A stretch of DNA of 64,000 nt, taken from Aquilaria yunnanensis (lineage: Eukaryota; Streptophyta; Magnoliopsida; Malvales; Thymelaeaceae). Each line of letters begins with the position of its first letter. Position 1 is the stretch's first letter. Position numbers and translations under genes: made by a program. The DNA is taken from the NCBI GenBank assembly GCA_039654915.1, contig CM077599.1, positions 13,766,501-13,830,500 on the forward strand. Direction: 5' to 3'. The notes under the pieces are model-generated. The model did no database searches. It was given only the letters and a program-made list of their open reading frames with translations, and was not told the DNA's origin. This document shows positions 1 through 10,918 of the stretch, piece after piece.

Positions 1-1010
1 AGTCCATCTTACAACGATAGAACCTTTCCTATCGTTAGAGGTTCTAAGGACCTTTCCTTAAACCTCAAACAAACAATCAATCATTCAGTCCATCTTAGAA
101 CGATAGAACCTTTCCTATCGTTAGAGGTTCTAAGGACCTTTCCTTAACCTCAAACAAACAATCAATCATTCAGTCCATCTTACAACGATAGAACCTTTCC
201 TATCGTTAGAGGTTCTAAGGACCTTTCCTTAACCTCAAACAAACAATCAATCATTCAGTCCATCTTACAACGATAGAACCTTTCCTATCGTTAGAGGTTC
301 TAAGGACCTTTCCTTAAACCTCAAACAAACAATCAATCATTCAGTCCATCTTACAACGATAGAACCTTTTCTATCGTTAGAGGTTCTAAGGACCTTTCCT
401 TAACCTCAAACAAACAATCAATCATTCAGTCCATCTTACAACGATAGAACCTTTCCTATCGTTAGAGGTTCTAAGGACCTTTCCTTAACCTCAAACAAAC
501 AATCAATCATTCAGTCCATCTTACAACGATAGAACCTTTCCTATCGTTAGAGGTTCTAAGGACCTTTCCTTAAACCTCAAACAAACAATCAATCATTCAG
601 TCCATCTTACAACGATAGAACCTTTCCTATCGTTAGAGGTTCTAAGGACCTTTCCTTAACCTCAAACAAACAATCAATCATTCAGTCCATCTTACAACGA
701 TAGAACCTTTCCTATCGTTAGAGGTTCTAAGGACCTTTCCTTAACCTCAAACAAACAATCAATCATTCAGTCCATCTTACAACGATAGAACCTTTCCTAT
801 CGTTAGAGGTTCTAAGGACCTTTCCTTAAACCTCAAACAAACAATCAATCATTCAGTCCATCTTACAACGATAGAACCTTTCCTATCGTTAGAGGTTCTA
901 AGGACCTTTCCTTAACCTCAAACAATCAATCAACCAGTCCATCTTACAACGATAGGAGAGTTCCTATCGTCGAGGTTCTAAGAAAAGATTCTTAACCTCA
1001 GGATTTAGGC
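1..1010. repeat. 85/86-bp tandem array in gypsy 3' untranslated region
   Basis: Eleven full tandem units are seen, starting at 1, 87, 172, 257, 343, 428, 513, 599, 684, 769 and 855, with a diverged partial twelfth from 936. Unit lengths run 86-85-85 repeatedly; every third unit has one extra A in the CCTTAAACC segment. Units are otherwise almost identical (for example a C-to-G change in unit 2 and a C-to-T change in unit 5). The array continues off the left edge. It ends about 100 bp before a polypurine tract and LTR start. Tandem arrays in this position are known in Tat/Ogre-lineage Ty3/gypsy elements, so I read it as the element's 3' untranslated region. Confidence 0.93.
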
Positions 1011-1091
1011 GGCGAGAAAGTTTTCAATGCCTAACTAAGTCTGACGAAATTTGGTAACGACTTTGCTTGCATCATGTCTCATGAAGCATGC

Positions 1092-1100
1092 AAAGGGAGG
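1092..1100 (+). other. Polypurine tract of LTR retrotransposon
   Basis: The purine run AAAGGGAGG lies four bases before the presumed LTR start TGTTGACACC at 1105. This is the expected position for the plus-strand primer of an LTR retrotransposon, and it puts the element's coding region off the left side of the window. Confidence 0.7.
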
Positions 1101-1601
1101 CAACTGTTGACACCTAATTTCGTCCGACCATAAAATTTTTTTTAAAAGAAATTAAATAAAAGAAATTAAATAAAAATATTATTATTTTTATTATTATTAT
1201 TATTACTAAAAATTTTAATTAGTTTAAAATACATTTTTTTTTTGTGAAGATTTGATTTAAAATGATATATGTGTGCATTTGAAAGAAAAAAAGAAAACTC
1301 CAAAAAGAAGGCAAAATTTAAAAGTTTGAGGTAAAAATGACAACATTAAGAAGTTTCGGGAAAAATTGACAAATTCTGAAAGTTCCAAGAGCATTTGGTA
1401 GTTTGTCACATAAAATTTTGGGCATGCCGACGTTTCTGGCCCAAATTGACAGAAAACGATAAAATTGTCAAAATTAGAAGCTTTAGGAACTTATTCAGAG
1501 GCTGAGAGACGTAAAGGACTAAAATTGTCATTTTACCAATTTAAAAGATAAGTTTGAAATTTTTTATTAATTTATCCATCAACAGTTCAGCCAAACTTCC
1601 T

Positions 1602-1610
1602 CTATAAATA
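1602..1610 (+). promoter_or_regulatory. TATA box in the LTR U3 region
   Basis: CTATAAATA lies about 500 bp into the LTR and is followed by a C-run and an A-rich then pyrimidine-rich leader. This suits a pol II core promoter driving the retrotransposon from its LTR. Confidence 0.65.
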
Positions 1611-2098
1611 GCCCCCCCAAATTTTGTGCTGAACACAGAAAAAAAATAGAGAAAAAGCTTAGAGCTCCGTTTTAAAAAAAGATAAAATTACAGCCTTATT
1701 CCCTAGCTTATCCTCCCTCTGCCCAGAAAGTCCCAAACTTTGTTTTCTTACGATCAGACCATCTTCTTCCTTTCTCTCTCTTCCGTTTCACTCGCTGTCT
1801 CTCCTCTCTTTTGCTCCGTCACGCCGTCACGCCGTCGCCCGTCGCCTCCCCACTTCGCCGTCGTCGTCTCGTCACGCCGTCGCCGCGCTCCGTCGCCCCC
1901 CCCTTCCTCCCTCGCGTGTGCTCTGTTTCACGTTCCCAGCAAAATTCAAAATTGATTTCTAAGGGTAAACCCTTGTTTCACCCATCATCTTTTCAATTTC
2001 TTTCACTTTAGTCACTGACTTTTTATTTTGTTCTTGCAGAATTGATTCCTAACCCTTTTAATTTCTACTTGTTTATTTATTTGTTTATTATTGTTATT

Positions 2099-2290
2099 AT
2101 TACTAACCCTTCTTTTTATTGTTATTATTATAACTAACTTACTAACCTTATTATTATTATGACTAACCTTATTATTATTTATTATTATAACTAACTTACT
2201 AACCTTATTATTATTATGACTAACCTTATTATTATTATTATTATGACTAACCTACTAACCTTATTATTGTTACCTCAACTAACTTACTAA
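2099..2290. repeat. Low-complexity TTA/CTAAC repeats within the LTR
   Basis: Irregular repeats of ACTAACCTTATTATTATTATG-type units form a purine-poor AT-rich stretch. They look like replication-slippage expansion within the LTR. Confidence 0.7.
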
Positions 2291-2337
2291 CTTTTATTTT
2301 TATTGTTATTAACATCTAACTTTACTAACTTTGCTAA

Positions 2338-2575
2338 CTTTTATTATTGTTGTTAATTAATTAATTTAATTAACTTGGCTAACTTTTTATTATTGCTGTT
2401 AATTAATTAATTTAATTAACTTGGCTAACTTTTTATTATTGTTGTTAATTAATTAATTTAATTAACTTGGCTAACTTTTTATTATTGTTGTTAATTAATT
2501 AATTTAATTAACTTGACTAACTTTTTATTATTGTTGTTTAATAATTAATTTAATTAACTTTGCTAACATTTATTA
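2338..2575. repeat. 46-bp tandem repeat within the LTR
   Basis: Five consecutive copies start at 2341, 2387, 2433, 2479 and 2525 with an exact 46-bp period. Each contains TTATTATTGTTG, then TTAATTAATTAATTTAATTAA, then CTTGGCTAAC. The last copy is diverged. The unit differs from the 85/86-bp array. Confidence 0.88.
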
Positions 2576-2982
2576 TTTATTTTTAAAGTGGATGGCCAAA
2601 AAGCCCCACTTTATTTTTATTAATTTTCCTTTATATAATTTATTTCATTTAATTCACCTTTACTAATAAATAAATAAGAACTAAAAAAGAAAATTCTTTT
2701 GTAATTAATTATTAAGGCTAATAAAAATCTAAAAGCCAATTATTTTTTTTATTTTGGAATACATGTTTTTTATTATTTCTTTAAAGATAACAAAGTTAAC
2801 TTTTTATCCTTTTTGTTAAAATTAATAAACAAACATGATTAAATAATTCTAAAAAATACAAAAATCAATTTTTTTAAAAAAATTTTCTAAAATAATGATA
2901 TTTAAAATTTAAAGTTCAAGAAAAATTATAATTAAAATTAATAATTAATTAAATAACAAAAATTAAAAATCCATGACCAAAT

Positions 2983-4262
2983 GATCCGCCAGGATCCATG
3001 GCTTGGAAATATTTTTAAATAAAGTATATAAATAAACTTTTCTTTATTAAAAATAAAATTTTGGGACTAATATATTAATTATTTATTAAAATAATAAAAT
3101 ATAACTTTTTAGTTTTCTTTATTAATAAAAAAGAATAAAAAGAGTAAAATTTTTGGGTTAATATTTTTCAGTAATATTTTACTTATTTTTATCATATAAC
3201 TTTTTAGTTTTCTTTATTAATAAAAAGAGTAAATTTTTGGGTTAATATTTTTCAGTAATATTTTATTTATTTCTTTTAAAATAATAAAATATAATTTTTA
3301 GCTTTCTTTATTATTAAAAAGAATAAAATTTCAGGATAATATTTTATTCAGTAATATTTTACTTATTTCTTTTAAAATAATGAAAAGCTATAACTTTTTG
3401 TTTCCTTTATAAAAATCTTAGTCAAATGATTTCAAAAATAACAAAAAAGAAAATAAAAAAAAAGAAGAAAACCTCCACTTAATTTATTTTTATTTAATTT
3501 TTCTTTATTTTATGGTTAAACTCATTTCATTTAAAGAAATTAGCCATTTAAAAATATATATGTAAAATAAATCTAAGCCATGTTGTTAAGTAAAAAAAAA
3601 AAAAAATTTTAGTTCATGGTATATTGGCTGGAAACTGTCTCGTGCCCGCTTTTGAGCTGCTTCAGCTGGTGAAGAGGGTCTGGCTGAGTAACAACGCCCC
3701 GTACCATGATCAAAGATTTTTATTTTTAAACTCTTTGATTCCTTTAAATTAACTTCTTATTAAATAAAAAATTAATTATTTTTTTTTAATTCTTTTATAA
3801 ATTGAGTAATTCTTTAAATAATAAATATCCTTCATTAAACAAGAAAAATCAGATAAGAAAAAGAAAAGAAAGATAAGAGAAAGATAAAAATCAAAAAGAT
3901 AAAGAAAAGAAAAGAAAAAAAAGAAAAGAATAATAAGATATAAAAAAGAAAGATTTTTTTTAAATCATTAACAAATTTAATAAAAAAGACTTATAAGTTA
4001 AACTAATAATTAATTCCATAAAATAATAATTAAATAATTAACTTTAAATTAATTTCCATATCCGGATGATCCGGCAGGATCTACGGTTTGGAAATATCAA
4101 CCTTTTTTTAACTAAATAAATTAAATAAATATAAAGATAAAAATTCATATTCACAATATGGATAAAATTGTTTAAAATTTCACCAAATTCCGTGTCCAAA
4201 TGACTCGGCAGAGTCCATGGTTCGGAATCAAATCTTCCGTGTCCAAATGACTCGGCAGAGTC
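2983..4262. repeat. Four-copy hairpin motif in the LTR
   Basis: Four GC-richer copies sit in AT-rich DNA, each a 5-bp inverted repeat round a 4-base spacer: GATCC-GCCA-GGATC (2983-2996), GATCC-GGCA-GGATC (4068-4081), GACTC-GGCA-GAGTC (4202-4215) and the same again at 4249-4262. All are followed by an ATGG- or ACGG-type segment and TTGGA or TTCGGA. The last two copies are a direct 47-bp repeat. Arm changes are compensatory between copies. Confidence 0.75.
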
Positions 4263-4543
4263 CATGGTTCGGAAGTATAAAATTCTATACAAATTAATTA
4301 CCAAAAATCCACATCCGATTAATTCAGTTAAAAATTCTAGATTGAAAATTAACTGAAATTTTTCTAAAAGCAAAGCAAAACAAAATTAAAATCAACTAAG
4401 ATGCCAATTTTGGGCGCTATAACAAAGTTGTTTTAGCGTAACCGTACTCCCGATCCCCGAACTCTCACAGACCAATTTTAAGGCGTCCAATCGACCTAGG
4501 TAAACAGATTGGTGGCGACTCCCGAAAACCCGACGTTGCCACA

Positions 4544-5600
4544 GGCGATGATGTGGAAAATAAGAAAACTAATAAAAAAGAAAACCTAGATTCGGCCAAT
4601 GCCTTCCAACGATCCGGCAACGATTCCCCGATGATTCATGACGAGCCTTCATCCTGCAGCACAGTGTCGTTACAGTCTCTGATGATCCGGCCAATTCGCT
4701 TTAACGAGCTGATGATTCCATTGCGAGATTTGCAACCCAGAGCTAACAATTCACTAGCAATTCTCGAAGAGCCTTCATCTAGTAGGGCGAGATTTGGCAT
4801 GAACGAGGATTGGCATAAATGGAGAGCCAAATCTATGCGGTGATGGTGGCGGCGTTAGGTGGTCGGTAGAAGCAAAAGAACTAGGCAAACAAACATGGGA
4901 GGAGATTGCGACGACATTGTGCTGCGGAACAAAGGCTCGTTAGGAATCATTGGCGAATCATCGTCGAATCGTTGAAGGGGATTGGCTGGATCTAGGTATT
5001 GCTTTTTTTCTTTTTGCATTTTATTTTTTTTATTATTTTATTTTTCCATATTTTTATTTTTTTTATTATTTTTCTTCTTTTCCACATCATCATCAGTACA
5101 CATCATCATTAGTAGTTGATTATTGTGCCACATGGAAAATGGCTCTACGTTGGCATGCCATATGGCCAGTTCCATCTATTTTAACAGTTTTCATCCTCTA
5201 AAGATCTAAAATGGAACAAAAAATTAAGGTTAATGACTTCTCATATGATATTTTGAGGTTATGATCCAAAATATGACAATAATAAAATGTTAGGGGCGAC
5301 GGGTGCAATTTACTCTCATTACCACAGTACTACTTGCAAAATAATTTTGCAATTACTTGTGGTTTGAAGTTTGTTTACCTAATAAAAACATGTTAATTAC
5401 AGTTGCACTTTTATTTTAAAATAAAAAAACTTCTAAAGAAAAGAACCTTAAAAGAGCTTTTATTTTTTTCTCTATTCTGATTGAAAATTAAAAAAATTAT
5501 TTTACCATTCGTAACAAAATCTTATCTTGTCTTCGGGCTGTTAATAGTAACAAAAGAAACTAGTTTGTTTATAATAATGATACTACATCCATTAAACATG
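4544..5600. other. Intergenic, degraded sequence with no recognisable gene
   Basis: Immediately beyond the LTR. A short open frame (4553-4843) gives no recognisable protein. Direct similarity between 4630-4660 and 4765-4795 (GAGCCTTCATC context) suggests old repeat material. The segment near 5280-5316 ends in a GGTGCAATTTACTC-type sequence similar to the ends of the foldback element at 48728-49869, so an old TIR element edge may lie here. Nothing firmer can be supported. Confidence 0.4.
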
Positions 5601-6280
5601 TACCATCTTTGGGAAACTTACTAAAAATATCATGAAATTTGCTCTAACCTACACTTGCACCCCTTTACTTTGCATCTTCCTGACTGTCCGTTAGGAAAAA
5701 AAAAAATTTGGAAAACCTGTTTTTCCCACCTGGCATTCTTCCTTGAAATCTTTGCCCTCCTAAACTTTCACACCTAATAACCTAGCGCTCGTCCCCATTC
5801 ATCGATTACACCACCCCTCCCATTCTCAATGCCTTTAGTAACAGTCGTCAGCTAGCCCTTCAATTGCTCATTCTCCCTTCACTCACCAACCATTACTGCT
5901 CATTATGTCCTTGCCCAATGCTTTCATCCATAGCTTCTTGAGCTATACGCCAATAGTTAAGCCATTGGGGTGTAGAGATTGGCCATGGAAGTACGAAAAT
6001 AAATATTAATATAGGACTGGAGATGTTAATGTAGGAGATGCTCAATTGCATTCACCTACACTTCTATGGCCTTCCACTTAAATTCTGCAAATTCACATAC
6101 AATTATGCAAATCTTGATTCTTCTCTCATTTTCCATGGCTTTCTCCTTTGATTGGAGCAAGCAATGATAGTGGCTAACTTGGGGTGTAAATGGCAAGGGG
6201 AGCAAAATCAAGGCAGTGAAGTGTTAATAATGCTTGAACTGAGTTCATTTGCAGATGTCAGTGGAGTATGTACTAAAAAA

Positions 6281-6438
6281 ATTGTAAAGCTGATTGATTA
6301 ACCTTTATTAAAAATGTTGTGTACTTATAGTATAATTATAATGTGATAATGATAGCTACAACAAGGAAGGATAATTACAAGTAAGCTAATGATAAAGTAG
6401 AGATAAATACAAGACAGAAATATCTATTTCTTGATATG
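6281..6438 (-). repeat. 3' LTR of the copia element
   Basis: Direct repeat of 10760-10918 with scattered differences; both share TTGTAAAGCTGATTGATTAA at the left edge and a TGATATG end. It lies after the RNase H remnant in element orientation. Confidence 0.85.
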
Positions 6439-6439
6439 C

Positions 6440-7040
6440 CCCCACAAGATGGAGGATCCATCGGAGACACCGATCTTGGTTCCCAACATTTCAAAGCGTG
6501 GTTTAGGGAGAGGTTTGGTGAGTTTGTTAGCAAGTTAAGACTTAATAGGAATGTGGTAGACTTGAAGAGATCCATTCTGAACTTGTTCATAAACAAAATA
6601 ATAGTCAATAAAAATATGCTTAATTTGGGAGTAGAAGACAAGGTTGGCACAGACATATGTAGCATTGAGATTGTCACAGTAAAGGACTGGAATAGCAGTA
6701 GGGAAACTAGGTTTAGAAAGAAGAGATTGAACCCATTATAACTCACATGTTGTCAATGTAACAACAAGGTATTTAGCCTCCGTTGAAGAGCGAGCAACTG
6801 CCCTTTGTTTCTTGGTGCTTCAGGAGATAGGAGTGCCACCAAGGAAAATAATGAAAGTAGATGTTAATGTTCGAGTTTCGTTATCACAGAAGACTGAGAA
6901 AGCTCTCAAGTGATTAAGGGAGGAAAATTGAATTATGATTCCATAAAAGGGTGTTACTTTGAGGTATTGAAGGACACGTTTGAGAGCTGTCCAGTGAAGT
7001 TCAATAGGGTGATGCATGTATTATAAGAGACGATAAACAG
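6440..7040 (-). pseudogene. copia RNase H remnant
   Basis: The minus strand reads HWTALKRVLQYLK, then SWSTKKQRAVARSSTEAKY, then CDNLNATY and KHIFIDYYFV, the conserved landmarks of copia RNase H. At least one stop and frame change are present. It ends at the polypurine tract beside the left LTR. Confidence 0.88.
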
Positions 7041-7085
7041 TGAAGGCAAAATCCGACCTTGTAAACATAAGGTACTGTAGAGCTT

Positions 7086-8518
7086 TTATAAGTGGCAATA
7101 AGTAGTGGCATCATAAGAAGAGGCATGTTCGTCACTATGTAGAGAGACCGAGGTAGCCATCAGTGTGGTGGTTTTTTTCACCCCCAGCATGCGAGCGCGT
7201 TCGAGAATGTCATGAACATACTTATGCTGAGAGAAAAACAAGCCACAAGCTTGAGGGGCGACCTCAACCCCAAGAAAGTAGTTTAGCATGCCTAGTTCTT
7301 TGACTGAGAATTGACGAGATAATTCCTTAATAATGTTGCACATAATAGAAAGTATTACCAATAACAACAATATCATCAATGTATACAAGGATGAATAAAT
7401 GCACACCTTTGGAGTTATATATGAACAATGAGGTGTTGGACTTGGAGTGCTTGAAATCGAGTTGCTCAAGAAAGGAGCAAAGTGAGGAATACTAGGCACG
7501 AGTGGCTTGTTTGAGCCCATATATCCGCTTCTTAAGGCGGCAGACAGAAGATGGGTGAGTTTTATCCCGAAAAGTAAGGGGTTGCTCCATATAAACCTCA
7601 TCATGAAGTGTGTCCTGAAGGAAGACATTATTAACATCAAGTTGATGCAATGGCTATTGGTGTGAGACTGCTATAGAAAGAACAATCCGTATAGCTGTAG
7701 GTTTGACTACCAGACTGAAAGTTTCATGGTAGTCAATTCTAGGTCATTGATGAAACCCTTTAGTAACCAGTCCGGCTTTGTAGCGAGAGATAGACCCATC
7801 AACGTGTCTTTTCACACGAAAAACCCACCTGCAACCAACAACATTAAAATGTGGTTGTTTTGGGACAAGTTCCCAAGTATCATTTTGAATTAGAGCGTTA
7901 TATTCAGTAACCATAGCATCATGCCACTTTGGGTTTTTTTAGGCTTGGATGACAGATGTGGGTTCTATGGGTTCACTGGGAGGATGAGTGGTTGCATGAA
8001 GAATATTGTTTTGGGATTTTATAACCATTTGATGAGTATGAAGTAGGTGTGGTTGGGGTGGACGTGATGATAGAAGTGATGATGAAGAGGATCTTATTGG
8101 TTCGGTTGAAGTGATGTTAGGGTTTGGATCAGGTGAGAAAGTAGTTGGTGATGAGGAGGATGTATGGAGTTTGGTCATGGTGGTACTAGGAGAGTGTGGG
8201 GCTTGTGATGCAGGTGACATTATGGAAAGTGAAGAAGTGATGTCATTGAGGGGTATGGTAATGGTATTCGTGAGTTGTTGCAACATTAGAAAGGTGAAAG
8301 ATTAGGTTGTGTTGCAAGTGAGCCCATAGAGGCAATGCCTGGGTCCAAAGGAAGATGACAAGTAAGTGGGTGGAGATTTGACAAGGAAGCAATATGCGTG
8401 GAGTGAAAGGGAAATTAGGTTTGATTAAACATAACATGACGGGATACATAGAACTTTTTGGACATGGGTTTGAAACAGATATAGCCACTTTGACTAAGTG
8501 AGTATCCGCCAAAGACAT
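7086..8518 (-). pseudogene. copia reverse transcriptase remnant with Ser/Pro linker
   Basis: The upstream part (about 8518-7939) encodes the Ser/Pro/Thr-rich linker common between integrase and RT in copia polyproteins. Downstream, shifted frames give LDVNNVFLQ, RLKKRIYGLKQA, the catalytic YIDDIVV box and FSVKELGMLNYFLGVEV, all hallmarks of copia RT. Several frameshifts and stops interrupt it. Confidence 0.88.
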
Positions 8519-8730
8519 AAGGGCGTGATCGAGGTTCTAACTTGTTCTGAGTGTAAGGCCAAAGCCAGCGGCATAAACGCAACCAAAGACTCGAAGCTTA
8601 GAATAGTTTGGGTTTTTCTTAAAGAGAACCTGAAAATGGGACTTGTGACTCAAGATTGATGTGGGCATTCGGTTGATTAAATATATTGCTGCAAGGAATG
8701 CAAATGTTCAAAATGAAGGGGATAGTGAGG

Positions 8731-9556
8731 CTAGATAAAGAAGAGTAAACCCCGTCTCAACAATATGACTATGGTGACGTTCAACCGAGCCATTGTGTTA
8801 TGGAGTGTAAAGTGGAGTTGTAAGATGGAAAATGCCGTGTTTAGTAAGAAAGTGTTTGAGCTTAGTGAATTCACCCCCGCCATCAGAGTATAGGGAAATA
8901 AAAGGAACCTGAAAGAATTTTTTAACAAGAGATTCAAATTTTAGGAAAATAATCGACACTTCGAATTTTTTTTCATAGGAAATAACCATATGTATTTTGA
9001 AAAATGATCAACAAATGAAATGTAATAATGGAAAACATCAATTGACTCAACAGAAGAAGGACCTCAAACATTGGTGTAGACAATTTCCAAAGGACCTTTA
9101 CTTGAGAGAGAGGAAACAAAAAAAAGAAAGCTTGTGGTTCTCACTATAAAGACACGAGTCACAGCTATTAAATTTTGTAGATGAGTACGGTAGAGAGAAT
9201 TCCTTTAAGACATGTTGAAGAATAGGTGAAGCTGGATGCCCCAAGCAATGATGCCATATGAAGATTGAGGATTTAACACCAAGGGATGCTGAGGGAGACA
9301 CACTGGTAAATGCGTTAGTAGTTGGAAGAAGGTAGACACCATGATGATTAGGCCCATTTACAAGCATGGTCTTGGTCTTCAGGTCCTTGATGTTGAAATA
9401 AGAAGAAAACAATTCAATAAAAATGCTATTAGTTCCGCATAGGTCTAAAGCAGAAAACAGGTTTTGAGTAAGAGAGGGAACATGCAAAATATTTTTGAGT
9501 TGAAGGTGTGTGTGGGGGAGAGGGATAGATGAAGAACCAATTCTAGAGATACGCAA
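8731..9556 (-). pseudogene. copia protease/integrase remnant
   Basis: The minus strand encodes a GAG-pre-integrase segment with WHHCLGHPASPILQHV and a following CDSC, which is the HHCC zinc-binding part of integrase. Further on come YSDGGGEF (catalytic Asp) and NGSVERHHSHIVE (catalytic Glu region). A TAA replaces the usual Gln codon before HNGSVER, and frames shift between segments, so the integrase is inactive. Confidence 0.88.
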
Positions 9557-9570
9557 ACCTACGCCATCAT

Positions 9571-10350
9571 CTATGACAAATTCATCGGTTCGATGATAGG
9601 GTTCACTGATTTGGAGGTTTTTAAGATCTGGTGTGGCATGATGAGAGGTTCCTGAATCAATGACATAATTACAAGAAAGAACCTAAGGAGCAAAGTATTT
9701 TGCCCATAGTGGTGGAGGTGGATTGTCCTTATTGGGTTTGGCATGCCAGCATATGTTGGCGGTGTGCCCAAGCTTGTTACAGTATTGGCAGCGAGGGACT
9801 GGCTTGGTTGAGTTGTTTTAAGACTGACTGTTTTGCTGCTTGGGCTTCTAGTTTTGTTGATGGACTGATCGAGATTGATTATTTCCTTTGGACGATTGTC
9901 CCTATGGTTGATTCGAAGTCCTGGAAGCAGATTTAGCAATAACAGGATATAAATCAGATGGTTGTTGTTGTTCACCTCTCTTTAGGAAGACTTCATAATC
10001 CATCAATTTGTCATGAAGTTCTTCAAACGTCAATTGAGTGTCTCGAGCACGAATTGCAGCAGCAATTTCTCTATAATCAATGCCAAATCCGTCAAGTGCA
10101 TAGAGAGTGAAGTCGTCATCACTTACATGCTCATGTGTCATTGCAAGTTCATCTGCTATTCCTTTCAGATGCTGGAGATATTCAGACATTGTTTTGTTCT
10201 GTCGAGAAGTGCGAAGTCGTTCCTTAAGAGACATAATGCGAGATCGGGACCTGTCGGCAAAGAGTATATTGATTTTGTCCCATGCTTGAGCAGACGCCTA
10301 AGCCATGGCAAGAAGATGCATCACTGGTTCTAAAACTAAAGAGAGAATTG
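9571..10350 (-). pseudogene. copia gag remnant with zinc knuckle
   Basis: The frame at 10234-9902 contains MSLKERLRTSRQNKT, LKGIADELA and LTFEELHDKLMDYE, characteristic of the plant copia gag (UBN2/Retrotran_gag_2) family that packages element RNA. A CCHC knuckle, CQYCNKLGHTANIC (CX2CX4HX4C), is encoded near 9790-9745 but in a different frame from neighbouring open sequence, showing a frameshift. Not functional as it stands. Confidence 0.88.
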
Positions 10351-10759
10351 GATTCAGCAGTAGTTAATCTTGTCGAATCCAGAATGAGTAATCCGAATTG
10401 GTTTTGTAGATCGGAGGTTGATCACTGTTTTGTGGCTTGCAGGCGAGCACAGTTGGACTCGAACAAGGATTGGAGCCATCGATGTACCCTTTAAGGTCAA
10501 AGCCAACGAAAAGCGGCAGAAACTAAGCTCTCCAAGATGGAAAATTTTGAAGGGTTAGTTCAATGGGTATTTGTGTTGCTGCATTTATGGAGATGAGTTT
10601 CTTCGCCAAAGGCTCTGAATTCGTTTATGTTGAATGATGGATATTTGAGGAGAAAGGAGTAGTGCTGTTTTCGTTTGGACTTTTGGGAGAAAGGTCGGCG
10701 GTGGCTGTTTTGTTTTTGAAGAGGTTTTCAGATCTTTGATGCTTTGATACCAAAAAGGA

Positions 10760-10918
10760 ATTGTAAAGCTGATTGATTAACCTTCATTGGAAATGTTGTG
10801 TACTTATAGTACAACTACAATGTGATAATGATAGCTGCAACAGGGAAAGATAATTACAGGTGAGATAATGATAAAGTAGAGATAAATAAAAGACGGAAAT
10901 ATCTTATTTCCTGATATG
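10760..10918 (-). repeat. 5' LTR of the copia element
   Basis: Partner of 6281-6438. In element orientation it directly precedes the TGGTATCAAAGC primer-binding site (10752-10741). Confidence 0.85.

Larger units (their letters stand above)
1105..4543 (+). mobile_element. 3' LTR of a Ty3/gypsy (Tat/Ogre-like) retrotransposon
   Basis: The LTR runs from TGTTGACACC at 1105 to GTTGCCACA at 4543, so it begins with TG and ends with CA, about 3.44 kb. The distal part carries GGTGGCGACTC (4511-4521), which I recall as typical of LTR ends in this lineage. A TATA box (CTATAAATA) lies at 1602-1610, followed by a pyrimidine-rich leader (1740-1960), consistent with a U3-R-U5 layout. Internal repeats include a 46-bp array and a four-copy hairpin motif. 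No coding domain is visible because only the 3' end is in the window. The 5' LTR and the left target duplication are outside, so lineage is inferred from structure alone. Confidence 0.75.
6281..10918 (-). mobile_element. Degenerate Ty1-copia LTR retrotransposon
   Basis: Two short, similar direct repeats (about 6281-6438 and 10760-10918, roughly 159 bp) bound a minus-strand gag-protease-integrase-RT-RNase H region. A primer-binding site TGGTATCAAAGC (complement of 10741-10752) next to the right LTR matches the initiator-Met tRNA site usual in plant copia elements. A purine-rich tract with GTGGGGGC precedes the left (3') LTR. All domains are present in the copia order but are broken by stops and frameshifts, and the LTRs differ at many sites, so the copy is old and inactive. 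TATGT occurs next to both outer edges and may be the target duplication, but exact LTR ends are ambiguous. Confidence 0.93.

Noticed and set aside
1..1010. CRISPR-like array
   Set aside because: Units are directly adjacent with no variable spacers, in plant nuclear DNA within a retrotransposon. It is a tandem array.
1740..2011. Two overlapping plus-strand open frames rich in Pro/Ser/Arg in the LTR
   Set aside because: They lie in the pyrimidine-rich leader after the LTR TATA box, overlap in different frames and show only composition-driven repeats (CCGTCGCC), with no protein motif.
4044..4373. 109-codon minus-strand frame at the LTR 3' part
   Set aside because: It runs across the four-copy hairpin repeats and duplicates DSAE/GHGRF-like phrases only because the DNA repeats. 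Not a gene.
4553..4843. 96-codon plus-strand frame just after the LTR
   Set aside because: The start is in flanking DNA, there are no known motifs, and a competing minus-strand frame covers the same bases.
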